Below, piece after piece: positions 5,825-13,765 of a DNA stretch of 17,992 nt. Source of the DNA: a bacterium (lineage in GTDB: Bacteria; SZUA-79; Acidulodesulfobacterales; Acidulodesulfobacteraceae). The stretch lies in NCBI GenBank assembly GCA_021806125.1, contig JAJZYC010000010.1, positions 1-17,992 on the forward strand, read 5' to 3'. The first letter of the stretch is position 1; each line of letters starts with the position of its first letter. The notes beneath the pieces were generated by a model, which worked only from the letters and a program-made list of their open reading frames with translations, was not told where the DNA came from and searched no databases. The translations under genes were made by a program, and so were the position numbers.

Positions 5825-8089
5825 TTACTGAACTACCCTGTTTACTTTTATAACGCCTTTAATCGATTTTATGCCGTCTATAATAGAATCTGCCTGCTTG
5901 TTGTCCTTGACCTCGATATCGAATAAGTGAACGGCTCTCCCGTCTTTAATAGTTCTGACTTGAGCTTTGGATATATTGGCCCCTTTGGCAGAAATCAAAG
6001 AAGCTATGTCGCCTAAAATACCTTTTTTATCATCGGTTATAATCCTAATCTTCGTTTCGAAAAATTCGCCGGCTGATAAATTTTGCCTGCCCGCTCCCTC
6101 TTTCCAGCTTACGCTTATAAGCCTGCTTTTATCTATTCCTATAATATTTTTGCAATCCGATTTATGGACTATAACTCCCCTTCCCCTAGATATAAACCCT
6201 AATATATCATCGCCGGGTATTGGGTGGCAGCATCCAGCAAGTTTATAAAGCAGGTTTCCCCCGAAAGGAGACACGATAGCTTCGCTTTTTCCAGAACCGG
6301 GCTTAATTTTTTGCAGAATTTTACTGATTACGCTGCCGGTAGTTTTTGTTATTAAAGACAGTTTGTCTGTTTTTTTATAACCGGGCATGACCAGCGAGAA
6401 TAAGTATTGCGGAGAATATTTGCCGTAGCCTATTCCGGCAAAAAGGTCGTCCTCGTTTTTTAGGGAAAGTTTCTGCACGGACTGGACGACTAATTCCTTA
6501 AAATCGGCGGTTTTATTTTCGAGTTTTTTAAATTCTCTTTCCAGCAATTCTTCCCCGGCTTCGACGCTTTCGTCTCTTTCGGTCTGCCTTATATAATTTC
6601 TTATTTTAGAAATAGCTTTCGATGATTTTGCATATCTCAGCCAGTCTTTTGAAGGATGATGGCCTTCTTTAGCGATAATCTCGACTATATCCCCGTTGGA
6701 GAGCTTCTGCCTAAGCGGAACAATCACGCCGTTGACGATCGCACCAGTGGCCTTGTCGCCTACCTCCGTATGTATATAATACGCAAAATCTATAGGCGTA
6801 GAATCCTTAGGAAGAGCGATGACTTTGCCTTTGGGAGTAAAAACATAAACTTCTTCCTGAAAAAGGTCTATTTTTACGCTGTCTAAAAACTCGTGCGGGT
6901 CCTTAAGGTCCCTCTGATATTCTACAAGCTGTCTCAGCCAGTTAAACTGCTCGACGTCTTCTTTTTCGGCAGTCATATTCTCTTTATATTTCCAGTGGGC
7001 GGCAATACCGAATTCATCTATGAAGTGCATCTGTTTGGTTCTTATTTGTATTTCGACCCTCATGCCTTCGGGGCCGATTACCGTCGTATGCAGGGAGCGG
7101 TATAAATTAGCCTTGGGCATCGCTATGTAATCTTTGATTCTTCCTGAAATGGGCTTCCATATCGAGTGGACTATGCCTAAGGCTTCGTAACATTCGGTTT
7201 CCGTATCGACTATGATTCTTAGAGCCAGTAAATCGTAAATATCTTCAAAGCTGACATGCTGTTCTATCATTTTTCTATAAATGCTGTAAAAATGCTTTGG
7301 CCTTCCGTAAATTTCCGCTTTCAGGTTATGCTTTTCTAAATTTTCTTTAAGAATACCGGTAACTTTTTCTATATATTTTTCTCTTTCGGTCTTTTTTTTA
7401 TTTATCCTGAAAGACAGGTCTTTATAGCTTTCGGTATTCAAATATTTAAAAGACAGGTCTTCAAGCTCGCTTTTTATAAAAAATATTCCGAGCCTGTTGG
7501 CAAGAGGCGCATAAATATCTAACGTTTCCTGGGCAATTTTAATTTGTTTTTCTTTGGGAAGGGCGTCGAGCGTACGCAGATTGTGCAGTCTGTCGGCTAA
7601 TTTTATAATTATTACCCTTATATCTTTAGCCATTGCGACTATCATCTTTCTTATATTTTCGGCTTCAAGCTCTTCCGAACTCTTAAAGGATAGTTTTCCG
7701 AGTTTGGTTAAGCCTTCAACTATAAAAGCTACTTCATCCCCGAATTCCTGCTTTATGTCTTCTATGGTGGTTAAAGTATCTTCTACGGTATCGTGAAGAA
7801 GCGCCGCAACCACGGAAGCGCAATCCATTCTTAATCCGGCAACGATAGCCGCAACTTCTATCGGATGCGTAAGATAGGGTTCTCCTGATACCCTTTTTTG
7901 GCCTTGATGAACTCTCTTAGAGAAGTTATAAGCTTTTTTAAACAGCCTGAACTTTTCGCCGTGAATTTCTTCCATACTCACGTCGTCTATACTGTTTATA
8001 TTGTTTCTGAATAGTTCTATAAGATTATTCAGCGAGCTAAAATCGCCTGAAGGATTTACGGTAACAAGATTTTCGTTTGAAGGGGCCAT
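5825..8089 (-). CDS. rel: Bifunctional (p)ppGpp synthetase/hydrolase
   Basis: A full-length 754-residue RelA/SpoT homologue that makes and degrades the stringent-response alarmone. The HD hydrolase is intact: H75 (THPIEVA), H99-D100 (LLHDTVED) and D166 (ADRLHN), with the spacing seen in active Rel hydrolases. The synthetase (about 230-370) has GRPKHFYSIYRKM, D286 in DIYDLLALRI, and E346 in VEIQIRT. The motif RIKD (317-320) is the RxKD form linked to bifunctional enzymes, not the ExDD form of RelA. A TGS domain (about 412-473), a zinc-finger-like region with CCHPIPGD (620-627) and Cys646, and a C-terminal ACT domain (about 680-752) complete the protein. It is the last gene after rpoZ, the gmk-rpoZ-spoT order of proteobacteria. 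GGAT lies seven bases before the ATG, a weak ribosome-binding site. Confidence 0.97.
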   Translation of the reverse strand: MAPSNENLVTVNPSGDFSSLNNLIELFRNNINSIDDVSMEEIHGEKFRLFKKAYNFSKRVHQGQKRVSGEPYLTHPIEVAAIVAGLRMDCASVVAALLHDTVEDTLTTIEDIKQEFGDEVAFIVEGLTKLGKLSFKSSEELEAENIRKMIVAMAKDIRVIIIKLADRLHNLRTLDALPKEKQIKIAQETLDIYAPLANRLGIFFIKSELEDLSFKYLNTESYKDLSFRINKKKTEREKYIEKVTGILKENLEKHNLKAEIYGRPKHFYSIYRKMIEQHVSFEDIYDLLALRIIVDTETECYEALGIVHSIWKPISGRIKDYIAMPKANLYRSLHTTVIGPEGMRVEIQIRTKQMHFIDEFGIAAHWKYKENMTAEKEDVEQFNWLRQLVEYQRDLKDPHEFLDSVKIDLFQEEVYVFTPKGKVIALPKDSTPIDFAYYIHTEVGDKATGAIVNGVIVPLRQKLSNGDIVEIIAKEGHHPSKDWLRYAKSSKAISKIRNYIRQTERDESVEAGEELLEREFKKLENKTADFKELVVQSVQKLSLKNEDDLFAGIGYGKYSPQYLFSLVMPGYKKTDKLSLITKTTGSVISKILQKIKPGSGKSEAIVSPFGGNLLYKLAGCCHPIPGDDILGFISRGRGVIVHKSDCKNIIGIDKSRLISVSWKEGAGRQNLSAGEFFETKIRIITDDKKGILGDIASLISAKGANISKAQVRTIKDGRAVHLFDIEVKDNKQADSIIDGIKSIKGVIKVNRVVQ

Positions 8090-8138
8090 AGTTTATCCGA
8101 ATAAAGTATAAAATATAATGCCGTAAAAAATGCTATAA

Positions 8139-8165
8139 GAAATAGCGGAAAAAAGCCGCTATTTC
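8139..8165 (-). terminator. Hairpin at the rpoZ 3' end, possible terminator/attenuator before rel
   Basis: On the minus strand GAAATAGCGG (8156-8165) pairs perfectly with CCGCTATTTC (8139-8148) around a loop of C plus six T. The last rpoZ codon and its TAG stop lie in the 5' arm. After the stem comes TTATAGCATTTTTT, so the U tract is offset by about eight bases. It could partly terminate transcription before rel or protect the rpoZ mRNA end; ribosomes finishing rpoZ would cover the 5' arm. Confidence 0.55.
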
Positions 8166-8347
8166 TGTTTTACCCCCACGTAGCCTTTTGCTATTTCCCT
8201 TAACGCAACAACGATAGGTTTATTCTTAGAAGTTATTTTAGTTTGGGCTCCTTCCATAAGCTGTCTTGCTCTTTTTGCGGCTATTATTACAAGCGCAAAC
8301 CTGTTTTCTACATTAACCAAGCAATCCTCGATAGTTACTCTTGCCAT
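8159..8347 (-). CDS. rpoZ: DNA-directed RNA polymerase omega subunit
   Basis: A 62-residue omega subunit that helps assemble RNA polymerase and in many proteobacteria forms part of a ppGpp-binding site. The protein starts MARVTIEDCLVNVENRFALV, followed by IIAAKRARQLMEG (about 21-33), NKPIVVALREIAKGYV (about 42-57): the diagnostic omega blocks. The ATG has AAGGAG ten bases upstream. It lies between gmk and rel, the conserved order, but the 163-base gap to gmk is filled by an inverted-repeat element and the gap to rel holds a hairpin. It is shorter than the 91-residue E. coli protein, as is common outside Enterobacteria. Confidence 0.95.
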   Translation of the reverse strand: MARVTIEDCLVNVENRFALVIIAAKRARQLMEGAQTKITSKNKPIVVALREIAKGYVGVKQK

Positions 8348-8426
8348 TTGACGTTTTCTCCTTATAATTTTAATTTTATATTATTAAAAAAGCTTTAATC
8401 CCGCGACGGGAATTTATTTTCTATTT

Positions 8427-8509
8427 TCTGGATTCCCGCTTTCGCGGGAATGACGCAAGGCTGAATCTCAAACTCTTATAAGTCATTCCCGCGAAAGCGG
8501 GAATCCAGA
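8427..8509. repeat. 83-base inverted-repeat element built from two palindromic REP/dRS3-like units
   Basis: Two 28-base arms (8427-8454 and 8482-8509) are perfect reverse complements, separated by 27 bases. Each arm itself contains the palindrome ATTCCCGCTTTCGCGGGAAT or its complement, so each can fold alone or the two can form one long stem. A degenerate TCCCG-CGA-CGGGA palindrome lies at 8399-8411. The core resembles the ATTCCC-N8-GGGAAT dRS3 repeats of Neisseria and similar repeats in many genomes. The element begins one base after the gmk stop codon and fills much of the gmk-rpoZ gap. It could be a MITE-like insertion, an mRNA-stabilising or terminating hairpin, or both. Confidence 0.9.
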
Positions 8510-8510
8510 T

Positions 8511-9197
8511 TTATTTCTTTTGCAAATTTTTGCATCTTTCCGCAATTACGATAGATTTTAGTTTTAAGTATGCCTCGTTTAAATCGTCGTTTGTAATAAT
8601 ATAATCGTAAACCGCGCTTTTTTTAATTTCATTATAAGCAGTATTCAGCCTTTTATTTAATTCGGCGTCTTCTAATCCGCCTCTTTTTTTCAGCCTCGCG
8701 CAGAGGTCTTCATATGAAGGAGGCGTAATAAATATGGTAATAGGACGGTTCGACCCGGTTTTATTATTATCGCCGCCGGAAAAATTATCGGGCTTTCCAG
8801 TATCCGAATATATTTTAAGAAGTTTTTCGACCCCCTGAACGTCTATTTCTAATAGAATATCCGATAAACGTTCCGGATTAAAAATCGATTTATATGCCGT
8901 TCCGTACCTTTTGCCGAAAACGTTAGCCCATTCTATAAATTCACCTTCTTCTATCATTCTATCAAATTCCGCATCATTAATAAAATGATAGCTTATTCCG
9001 TTTTCTTCACCGTTTCTTTTTGCTCTGGTCGTAAAGGAAACGCTAGGTTTTATGTCTTTAAATTCCTTCAAAAGCATATTGCATAAAGTAGTCTTGCCGG
9101 TACCCGAAGGCGCCGAAACCGCAAAGATTAAGCCCTTGGGTCTCCCGTCGGTATGCAGTCTTCTATCTTCAAACTCTATGATTTTTTCGTCCGCCAT
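8511..9197 (-). CDS. gmk: Guanylate kinase
   Basis: A 228-residue cytoplasmic kinase that converts GMP to GDP with ATP. The P-loop is APSGTGKTT (29-37), the GMP-binding part is SFTTRAKRNGEENG (54-67), and ISYHFI (68-73), FIEWANVFGKRYGT (87-100) and EIDVQG (117-122) match the family. It is about 20 residues longer than E. coli Gmk because of a Gly/Asn/Lys/Asp-rich insertion at about 132-150, between the helix after EIDVQG and the strand ITIFITPPS; a 20-residue N-terminal extension also precedes the domain. It starts 15 bases after remA, with TAAGGA overlapping the remA stop codon. Substrate GMP and product GDP link it to the (p)ppGpp enzyme two genes downstream. Confidence 0.96.
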   Translation of the reverse strand: MADEKIIEFEDRRLHTDGRPKGLIFAVSAPSGTGKTTLCNMLLKEFKDIKPSVSFTTRAKRNGEENGISYHFINDAEFDRMIEEGEFIEWANVFGKRYGTAYKSIFNPERLSDILLEIDVQGVEKLLKIYSDTGKPDNFSGGDNNKTGSNRPITIFITPPSYEDLCARLKKRGGLEDAELNKRLNTAYNEIKKSAVYDYIITNDDLNEAYLKLKSIVIAERCKNLQKK

Positions 9198-9212
9198 GTA
9201 TGATTATATTCC

Positions 9213-9455
9213 TTAATCTTTGTCTTCCAATCTTGCTATAATGGTTGAAGTATTAAGAGCGGAAAGTATAATGTGCCCCGAATCGGTAATTATCACCGAC
9301 CTAGTCTTTCTTCCTTCCGTAGCATCTACTAAATTGTTGCCGTCTTTAGCGCTATCCCTTAGTCTTTTCATAGGAGAAGAGCCTGGGGAAACTACTGCCA
9401 CCACCCTGCTTTGCAAGACTACGTTTCCGAATCCTACGTTAATAAGTTTCTGCAT
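9213..9455 (-). CDS. remA: RemA-like DNA-binding regulator (DUF370)
   Basis: An 80-residue protein matching the RemA/DUF370 family from end to end: INVGFGNVV (5-13), RVVAVVSPGSSPMKRL (17-32), DATEGRKTRSVIITDSGHIILSAL (44-67). In Bacillus RemA is an oligomeric DNA-binding activator of biofilm matrix genes; its role in Gram-negative bacteria with the remA-gmk-rpoZ order is not settled. It lies directly before gmk. A TATAAT at 9486-9491 would put a transcription start about 24 bases before the ATG, but there is no good -35 hexamer and no clear ribosome-binding site, so reading through from rfaE1, 63 bases upstream, is also plausible. Confidence 0.93.
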   Translation of the reverse strand: MQKLINVGFGNVVLQSRVVAVVSPGSSPMKRLRDSAKDGNNLVDATEGRKTRSVIITDSGHIILSALNTSTIIARLEDKD

Positions 9456-9518
9456 TTAGTAATATTTAACGGAATTTAATAATTTATTATATTTTCACCT
9501 TAAAACCGGTCCGGCTGT

Positions 9519-10532
9519 TTAATCCGAACTTAACAGCGCCGCAAGTTCGTCTGCTCCTACTGCGTATGTGCCTAGCTGGGATACGGCAATGCTTGCTGCG
9601 GCATTCGCGATATAACAGGCGTCGGAAATGCTTGCGCCGACGCTTTTTGCAACCGCAAGAGTAGAAATAACGGTATCTCCGGCTCCCGTAACGTCATATA
9701 CTTCTTTTGCCCGCGCGCGCAGATGCAAAGGCTTGCCTCCGTTATTTGACCCGCCGCTAAAGAGAGACATGCCGTCTTCGCCTCGGGTTATAAGCAGATA
9801 ATCCGGCTTTATTTTTTTAATAATCGTCCTGCCCGCTTTTTCAAGGGTCTTCTCGTCGTTAATTTTAACTCCGGAACCTCCAGATGTTTCATTAATATTA
9901 GGTGTTAAAATAGAAACGTTTTTATAAAATTTAAAATTTTCGACCTTAGGGTCGAGAGCGATAAATTTGTTCTTTTCCCTTAAAAAGTTCACGAGTGAAG
10001 AAAAAAATTTTCTTTCTATTAGTCCTTTGCCGTAATCGGAAATTATAACGGCGTCTATATCGTCCGCTATTTTTTTTATTCCTTCCATAAGACGTTTGTA
10101 AACCTGAGCCGTAAATTTGCCGTTATTTTCCCTGTCGAACCTAACGATTTGCTGATTATGCGCAATAACCCTGGTTTTAATAATGGTTTGAAAGTTTTTT
10201 AAAGTCAGAATGTATGAGGAATCTATTTTTGCTTCGGGTTTATTTTTCCCGCCGGTTTTGCCCACTAAGCGCTTTAAGATATCTCCGTTATAATCGTCTC
10301 CTACGACTCCCGCTACGTAAACTTTAGCGCCGAGTTTAACCGCATTGTTTACTACGTTTGCCGCTCCTCCGGGCATCAGCTTTTCGGATTTTACGTTAAC
10401 GACGGGAACCGGGGCTTCGGGAGATATCCTGCTTACCGTTCCGTAAACAAAATGGTCAACCATAATATCCCCGACTACAAGTATTCTCGCCCTGTCGAAT
10501 TTTTTTATTATATTAAGCAGTTCTTTAGACAT
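9519..10532 (-). CDS. rfaE1: D-glycero-beta-D-manno-heptose-7-phosphate kinase (kinase domain only)
   Basis: A 337-residue PfkB-family sugar kinase that phosphorylates heptose-7-phosphate to the 1,7-bisphosphate for ADP-heptose synthesis in LPS inner-core assembly. The family-specific opening VVGDIMVDHFVYGTVSRISPEAPVPVV (19-45, HldE-like), the substrate loop PGGAANVVNN (54-63), SDYGKG (165-170) and the PfkB signature DVTGAGDTVIST (280-291, catalytic base D286) are all clear. The C-terminal cytidylyltransferase-like domain of bifunctional HldE is absent, so a separate RfaE2/HldC must supply adenylyl transfer. It overlaps the preceding GT4 gene by eight bases, showing translational coupling within the core operon. 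Confidence 0.94.
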   Translation of the reverse strand: MSKELLNIIKKFDRARILVVGDIMVDHFVYGTVSRISPEAPVPVVNVKSEKLMPGGAANVVNNAVKLGAKVYVAGVVGDDYNGDILKRLVGKTGGKNKPEAKIDSSYILTLKNFQTIIKTRVIAHNQQIVRFDRENNGKFTAQVYKRLMEGIKKIADDIDAVIISDYGKGLIERKFFSSLVNFLREKNKFIALDPKVENFKFYKNVSILTPNINETSGGSGVKINDEKTLEKAGRTIIKKIKPDYLLITRGEDGMSLFSGGSNNGGKPLHLRARAKEVYDVTGAGDTVISTLAVAKSVGASISDACYIANAAASIAVSQLGTYAVGADELAALLSSD

Positions 10533-11628
10533 ATCTTGAAAACAAATCGAGCGTTTTATCGGCGCAATCCCGTATATTAAATTTTTCTATAATCGTTTTT
10601 CTGGCTTCCTTAGCCGTTTCCCTTGCCGTATCTATGTTATTATACACGAAAACCAGCTTTTGATAAATAGCATTTATATCGCCGCTCTTTACTATAAAAC
10701 CGTTCCTGCCGTCCTCTACGACTTCCGGCATGCCTCCGGTATCGGAAACAATTACTATTTTTTCCATAGACATCGACTCTAAGAGAACAAACGAAAGTGC
10801 TTCTTTCAGGGATGGAACAACTACGACATCCAGTTCATATAAAAAAGAAACTAAATTACTGCCGACAAACCCCAAAAAATATACCGAATTATAAATATCT
10901 AAATCTTTAGCTTTTTTAATAAGCTCGTCTTTCATAATTCCCGTTCCAGCGATAAAAAACTTAGCTTCCGGTATTTTAAGCAGAACAAGTTTAGCGGCGT
11001 CTAAAAATAGTCCTGCTCCTTTTTCGCGGGAAAGTCTCGCGAGCATTCCAACGTTAAAAGGTCTACCTCCGCCTGCTTCCGAAACGGCGGTGGAGGAGGC
11101 GTATTTTTTTTGAGGGAGTCCTTCCGCTTCGGGATTAAATTTTTCGGTATCTATTCCGTTATAAATAACGTCGAGCTTTCCGCCGTCCATCCCCTGCAAA
11201 ATCAGGTTTTCCCTTACTGCATTGGAAACGCATATTACATAATCGCTGTATTTATACTGGTTTTTTTTGTTAAGCCCGTGCGCGGTCGATATGGATTTTA
11301 TTCCGGCAATTTTGGCGGCCAATGCTCCGATAAAATTTGCTTTCGACAGATGCGTATGGATTATATCGAATTTGTGCTTTTTTATAAAATACGCAATTCT
11401 TAATATTGCTACAGGATTATATTTAAAACCGCAGGCAGTAATCTTAAAAGGCACGCCGCTGCTTTGTAAAAATTTTAAAACCGATAATTCCGGATTTTTG
11501 CCGCTTTCGCCTGCCGACGATAAAATAAAAACTTCATGTCCCTTTTCCGCAAATTTTTTGGATAAATTAACGACGTAATTTTCTGCGCCGCCTATGTTTG
11601 AAGGGGTTATGAATTCTAAAATTTTCAT
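10525..11628 (-). CDS. GT4-family glycosyltransferase
   Basis: A 367-residue GT-B fold glycosyltransferase of family GT4, cytoplasmic and probably membrane-associated. The N-terminal acceptor domain starts MKILEFITPSNIGGAENYV with the IGGAE loop, then IIHTHLSKAN (89-98) and STAHGLN (114-120). The C-terminal donor domain has NVGMLARLSREKG (192-204), FIAGTG (225-230), and the EX7E motif with E276 and E284 in KEALSFVLLE, followed by SDTGGMPEVVEDGRNG (295-310). Placement between a GT2-like transferase and the heptose kinase suggests it adds a sugar to the LPS core, but donor and acceptor cannot be read from the sequence. Its ATG shares one base with the TAA of the upstream gene, and it overlaps rfaE1 by eight. 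Confidence 0.92.
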   Translation of the reverse strand: MKILEFITPSNIGGAENYVVNLSKKFAEKGHEVFILSSAGESGKNPELSVLKFLQSSGVPFKITACGFKYNPVAILRIAYFIKKHKFDIIHTHLSKANFIGALAAKIAGIKSISTAHGLNKKNQYKYSDYVICVSNAVRENLILQGMDGGKLDVIYNGIDTEKFNPEAEGLPQKKYASSTAVSEAGGGRPFNVGMLARLSREKGAGLFLDAAKLVLLKIPEAKFFIAGTGIMKDELIKKAKDLDIYNSVYFLGFVGSNLVSFLYELDVVVVPSLKEALSFVLLESMSMEKIVIVSDTGGMPEVVEDGRNGFIVKSGDINAIYQKLVFVYNNIDTARETAKEARKTIIEKFNIRDCADKTLDLFSRYV

Positions 11629-12587
11629 TAACTTTGCCGTAATTTTAAAAAAGCTTTTATTTTTTTTGCCGCGTTCGACGTTTCGTTTATTAAATCTTTT
11701 ACTAATCTGTATATCAGCATTTTAAAAAACTGCGACGTCCCTTTTTTTTCTTTCATAAATGTCTTAAAATCGTCTATATCCCAATCCTGTTTAGACGCAA
11801 GCTCCCTGAAAGGGGCAGGGTGAAAATCGATATTTTTTCTTTCAATTCTTTCAAGCCAGCTGAAATCGGAATATATATATTTATCCACCCGCGGGTCGTA
11901 GTTCGAAACCCAATTTTTTAACCTGTTTATTATCCTGAAATTATAAAGCCTTTCCATTTCCCTGTCTTTTTTATACATACCGGCGGGATTTTTTGCCCTG
12001 CCGTAATGAAACATATTTGCGTTAAGAGGGACGGCATTTTTGTTTTCGATATTTATTTTTACCCCGCCGGCATCCTTAAAACCCATAGCGTCCCCCCATG
12101 AAAAAACGGTTCCGTCGTTTCTTATAATCCTGACTTCTTTGTCGTAAAAAAACTTTTTTTCCGACTTCTTCGCATAGGAAAAATACCCTCCGAAAAAATG
12201 TATGTAATCGAAGACAAAGCCTTTTATATCTATGTTATTAATATTATCCTCGAGCACGCGGGTTATTTTATCGTAGTCTTTTTCGTGAATGCCTTCGTCG
12301 CACTGAACGTAAAGTCCGTAATCTCCCGTAATTTCTTTTATTGCTATATTCGTCTTTTCCGACATTATGCTGCCGCTCTTTTTTATAACATTCCAATCGG
12401 AATCTATTAACTTGATTTTCGGGTTTTCGTCTCTTAATCTTTCGAGCTCTTTTTTAGTATCGTCTGTGCTTTCGCATGCCACGACCACAAACTCTTCTAC
12501 TAAAGGAAGGGCAGACATTATAGACTCCTTAAAGGGATATCCCATTAAAATGCCGTTCCTGATAAAAGTAAAACCTGAAATTTTCAT
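11628..12587 (-). CDS. GT2-like (GT-A) glycosyltransferase of uncertain specificity
   Basis: A 319-residue protein with a GT-A-type N-terminal half. The opening FTFIRNGILMGYPFKESI, then FVVVACESTDDT (33-44), matches a GT2 subgroup. At the metal-binding DxD position it has YVQCDEGIH (93-101), which fits the QADE-type variant of this subgroup, with Cys instead of Ala. A WGDAMGF stretch (near 168-174) and a HYGR motif follow. The C-terminal part (about 215-319) is basic and rich in aromatic residues, perhaps for membrane or acceptor contact. No signal peptide or membrane helix is evident. It is coupled to the GT4 gene by a one-base stop/start overlap and follows the second GT9 gene by 19 bases, so it is placed in LPS core or related glycan assembly. 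No clear ribosome-binding site precedes it. Confidence 0.8.
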   Translation of the reverse strand: MKISGFTFIRNGILMGYPFKESIMSALPLVEEFVVVACESTDDTKKELERLRDENPKIKLIDSDWNVIKKSGSIMSEKTNIAIKEITGDYGLYVQCDEGIHEKDYDKITRVLEDNINNIDIKGFVFDYIHFFGGYFSYAKKSEKKFFYDKEVRIIRNDGTVFSWGDAMGFKDAGGVKINIENKNAVPLNANMFHYGRAKNPAGMYKKDREMERLYNFRIINRLKNWVSNYDPRVDKYIYSDFSWLERIERKNIDFHPAPFRELASKQDWDIDDFKTFMKEKKGTSQFFKMLIYRLVKDLINETSNAAKKIKAFLKLRQS

Positions 12588-12606
12588 TTTTTATAATTAT
12601 GTTTAT

Positions 12607-13719
12607 TTATTTAGAATTTTCACCTGAATTTAATAAAAACTCGAATCCGGCGGTTAAATCTTCTAGCATAATATTCCCCATGCAGTCCGGATAACCGCGC
12701 ATATAAAAACCGTCTTTCGGACAATCCCTATAAAAACAGTGATAACATTCCGCTTTTTTATCTATTATGTAAACATTGCCGGCCGAAGGAGCGCAGACGG
12801 CGGGGTCGGTAGAGCCGAAAAGAGCTATTACCGGAGTATTTATCGCGGAAGACAAATGCATTGTTCCGTTATCTACGCAGACCGACAAAAACGACTTTTT
12901 AATCAACCCGCCGAGGGTATAAATATCGGTTAAACCGGTTAAATCCGCGTTTAAACGTTTATTTTCTATTTTATCGTAAATTTTTTTAGAAGTCTGCTTG
13001 TCGTTACTGCTTCCAGTAATTACGGTATAAAAACCTTTTTTATTTAAATAATCCGCAAAGAGTGAAAACAAATCCGGGTCTGCTTCTTTAGATTTCCTTG
13101 TGGAGCCTGGAGAAAATAAGACAAATTTAAAATTTTGCGCATCTATGTTTATCCCGTAACCGTTAAACGAATTCTTTAAAATATTTTCTGCATTTTTAAT
13201 ATCGCCGTCTTCGACGTTATAAACGCAGTTCCTGTCGAAATATTTTTCTCCGGCGTTTATATAAAACGGTTCGATAAATTTTAAAGATTTATCTGTATTA
13301 TTTAAATTTTTATCGAATATTATACGGTCGCGCAAAAAAAAATTATTTAAAAACTTTTTCTGCCCAACCTGTTTTTTAGTAAACAAAAATCCTAAAAGAG
13401 CAAATTTAAAAGACGTTAAAAAATTAATGCAGGCGTAAAATCTATGCCCGTTCTTTTTTTTGATGCCGCTAAGCGTTACCAACAGCTTAAAAATACCGGC
13501 AATGCCCCCGATCCCGTTAATTTTCTCCGTCTCTATAATCCTGAATATATCCGGATTTCTTCGCAAAACATACGAGGCGCTTTTAGAAACTACGGCGGTA
13601 ATCCTGCTTTCCGGAAACTTCATTTTTAACGCCCGGATGGCCGGGGTCAGCGTCAGAACGTCGCCTATATAGTTATGTCCGAATATCAAGAAATCTTTTA
13701 TATTATCCGAATCCTTCAT
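12607..13719 (-). CDS. GT9 glycosyltransferase (heptosyltransferase family), second copy
   Basis: A 370-residue GT9 protein, likely transferring heptose or a related sugar to the LPS inner core at the cytoplasmic face. The N-terminal catalytic loop is FLIFGHNYIGDVLTLTPAIRALK, with the Asp of YIGD at the position of the heptosyltransferase base. The donor-binding part shows VLFSPGSTRKSKE and the family signature DNGTMHLSSAINTPVIALFGSTDP. The C-terminus has a Cys cluster (CYHC, DCPK, PDCMG). The ATG at 13719 is preferred; a TTG seven codons upstream (13740) is also in frame and neither has a good ribosome-binding site, but the domain begins soon after the ATG. It is more divergent from WaaC than its upstream neighbour and could act as heptosyltransferase II or III. 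Confidence 0.88.
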   Translation of the reverse strand: MKDSDNIKDFLIFGHNYIGDVLTLTPAIRALKMKFPESRITAVVSKSASYVLRRNPDIFRIIETEKINGIGGIAGIFKLLVTLSGIKKKNGHRFYACINFLTSFKFALLGFLFTKKQVGQKKFLNNFFLRDRIIFDKNLNNTDKSLKFIEPFYINAGEKYFDRNCVYNVEDGDIKNAENILKNSFNGYGINIDAQNFKFVLFSPGSTRKSKEADPDLFSLFADYLNKKGFYTVITGSSNDKQTSKKIYDKIENKRLNADLTGLTDIYTLGGLIKKSFLSVCVDNGTMHLSSAINTPVIALFGSTDPAVCAPSAGNVYIIDKKAECYHCFYRDCPKDGFYMRGYPDCMGNIMLEDLTAGFEFLLNSGENSK

Positions 13720-13765
13720 ATGCAAAAGGTAATATTTCAAGGTTGTTTTATTATTTTTTATTTTT

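Noticed and set aside
8427..8509. The repeated arms as a CRISPR array
   Set aside because: There are only two units, in inverted orientation, with no further spacers and no cas genes.
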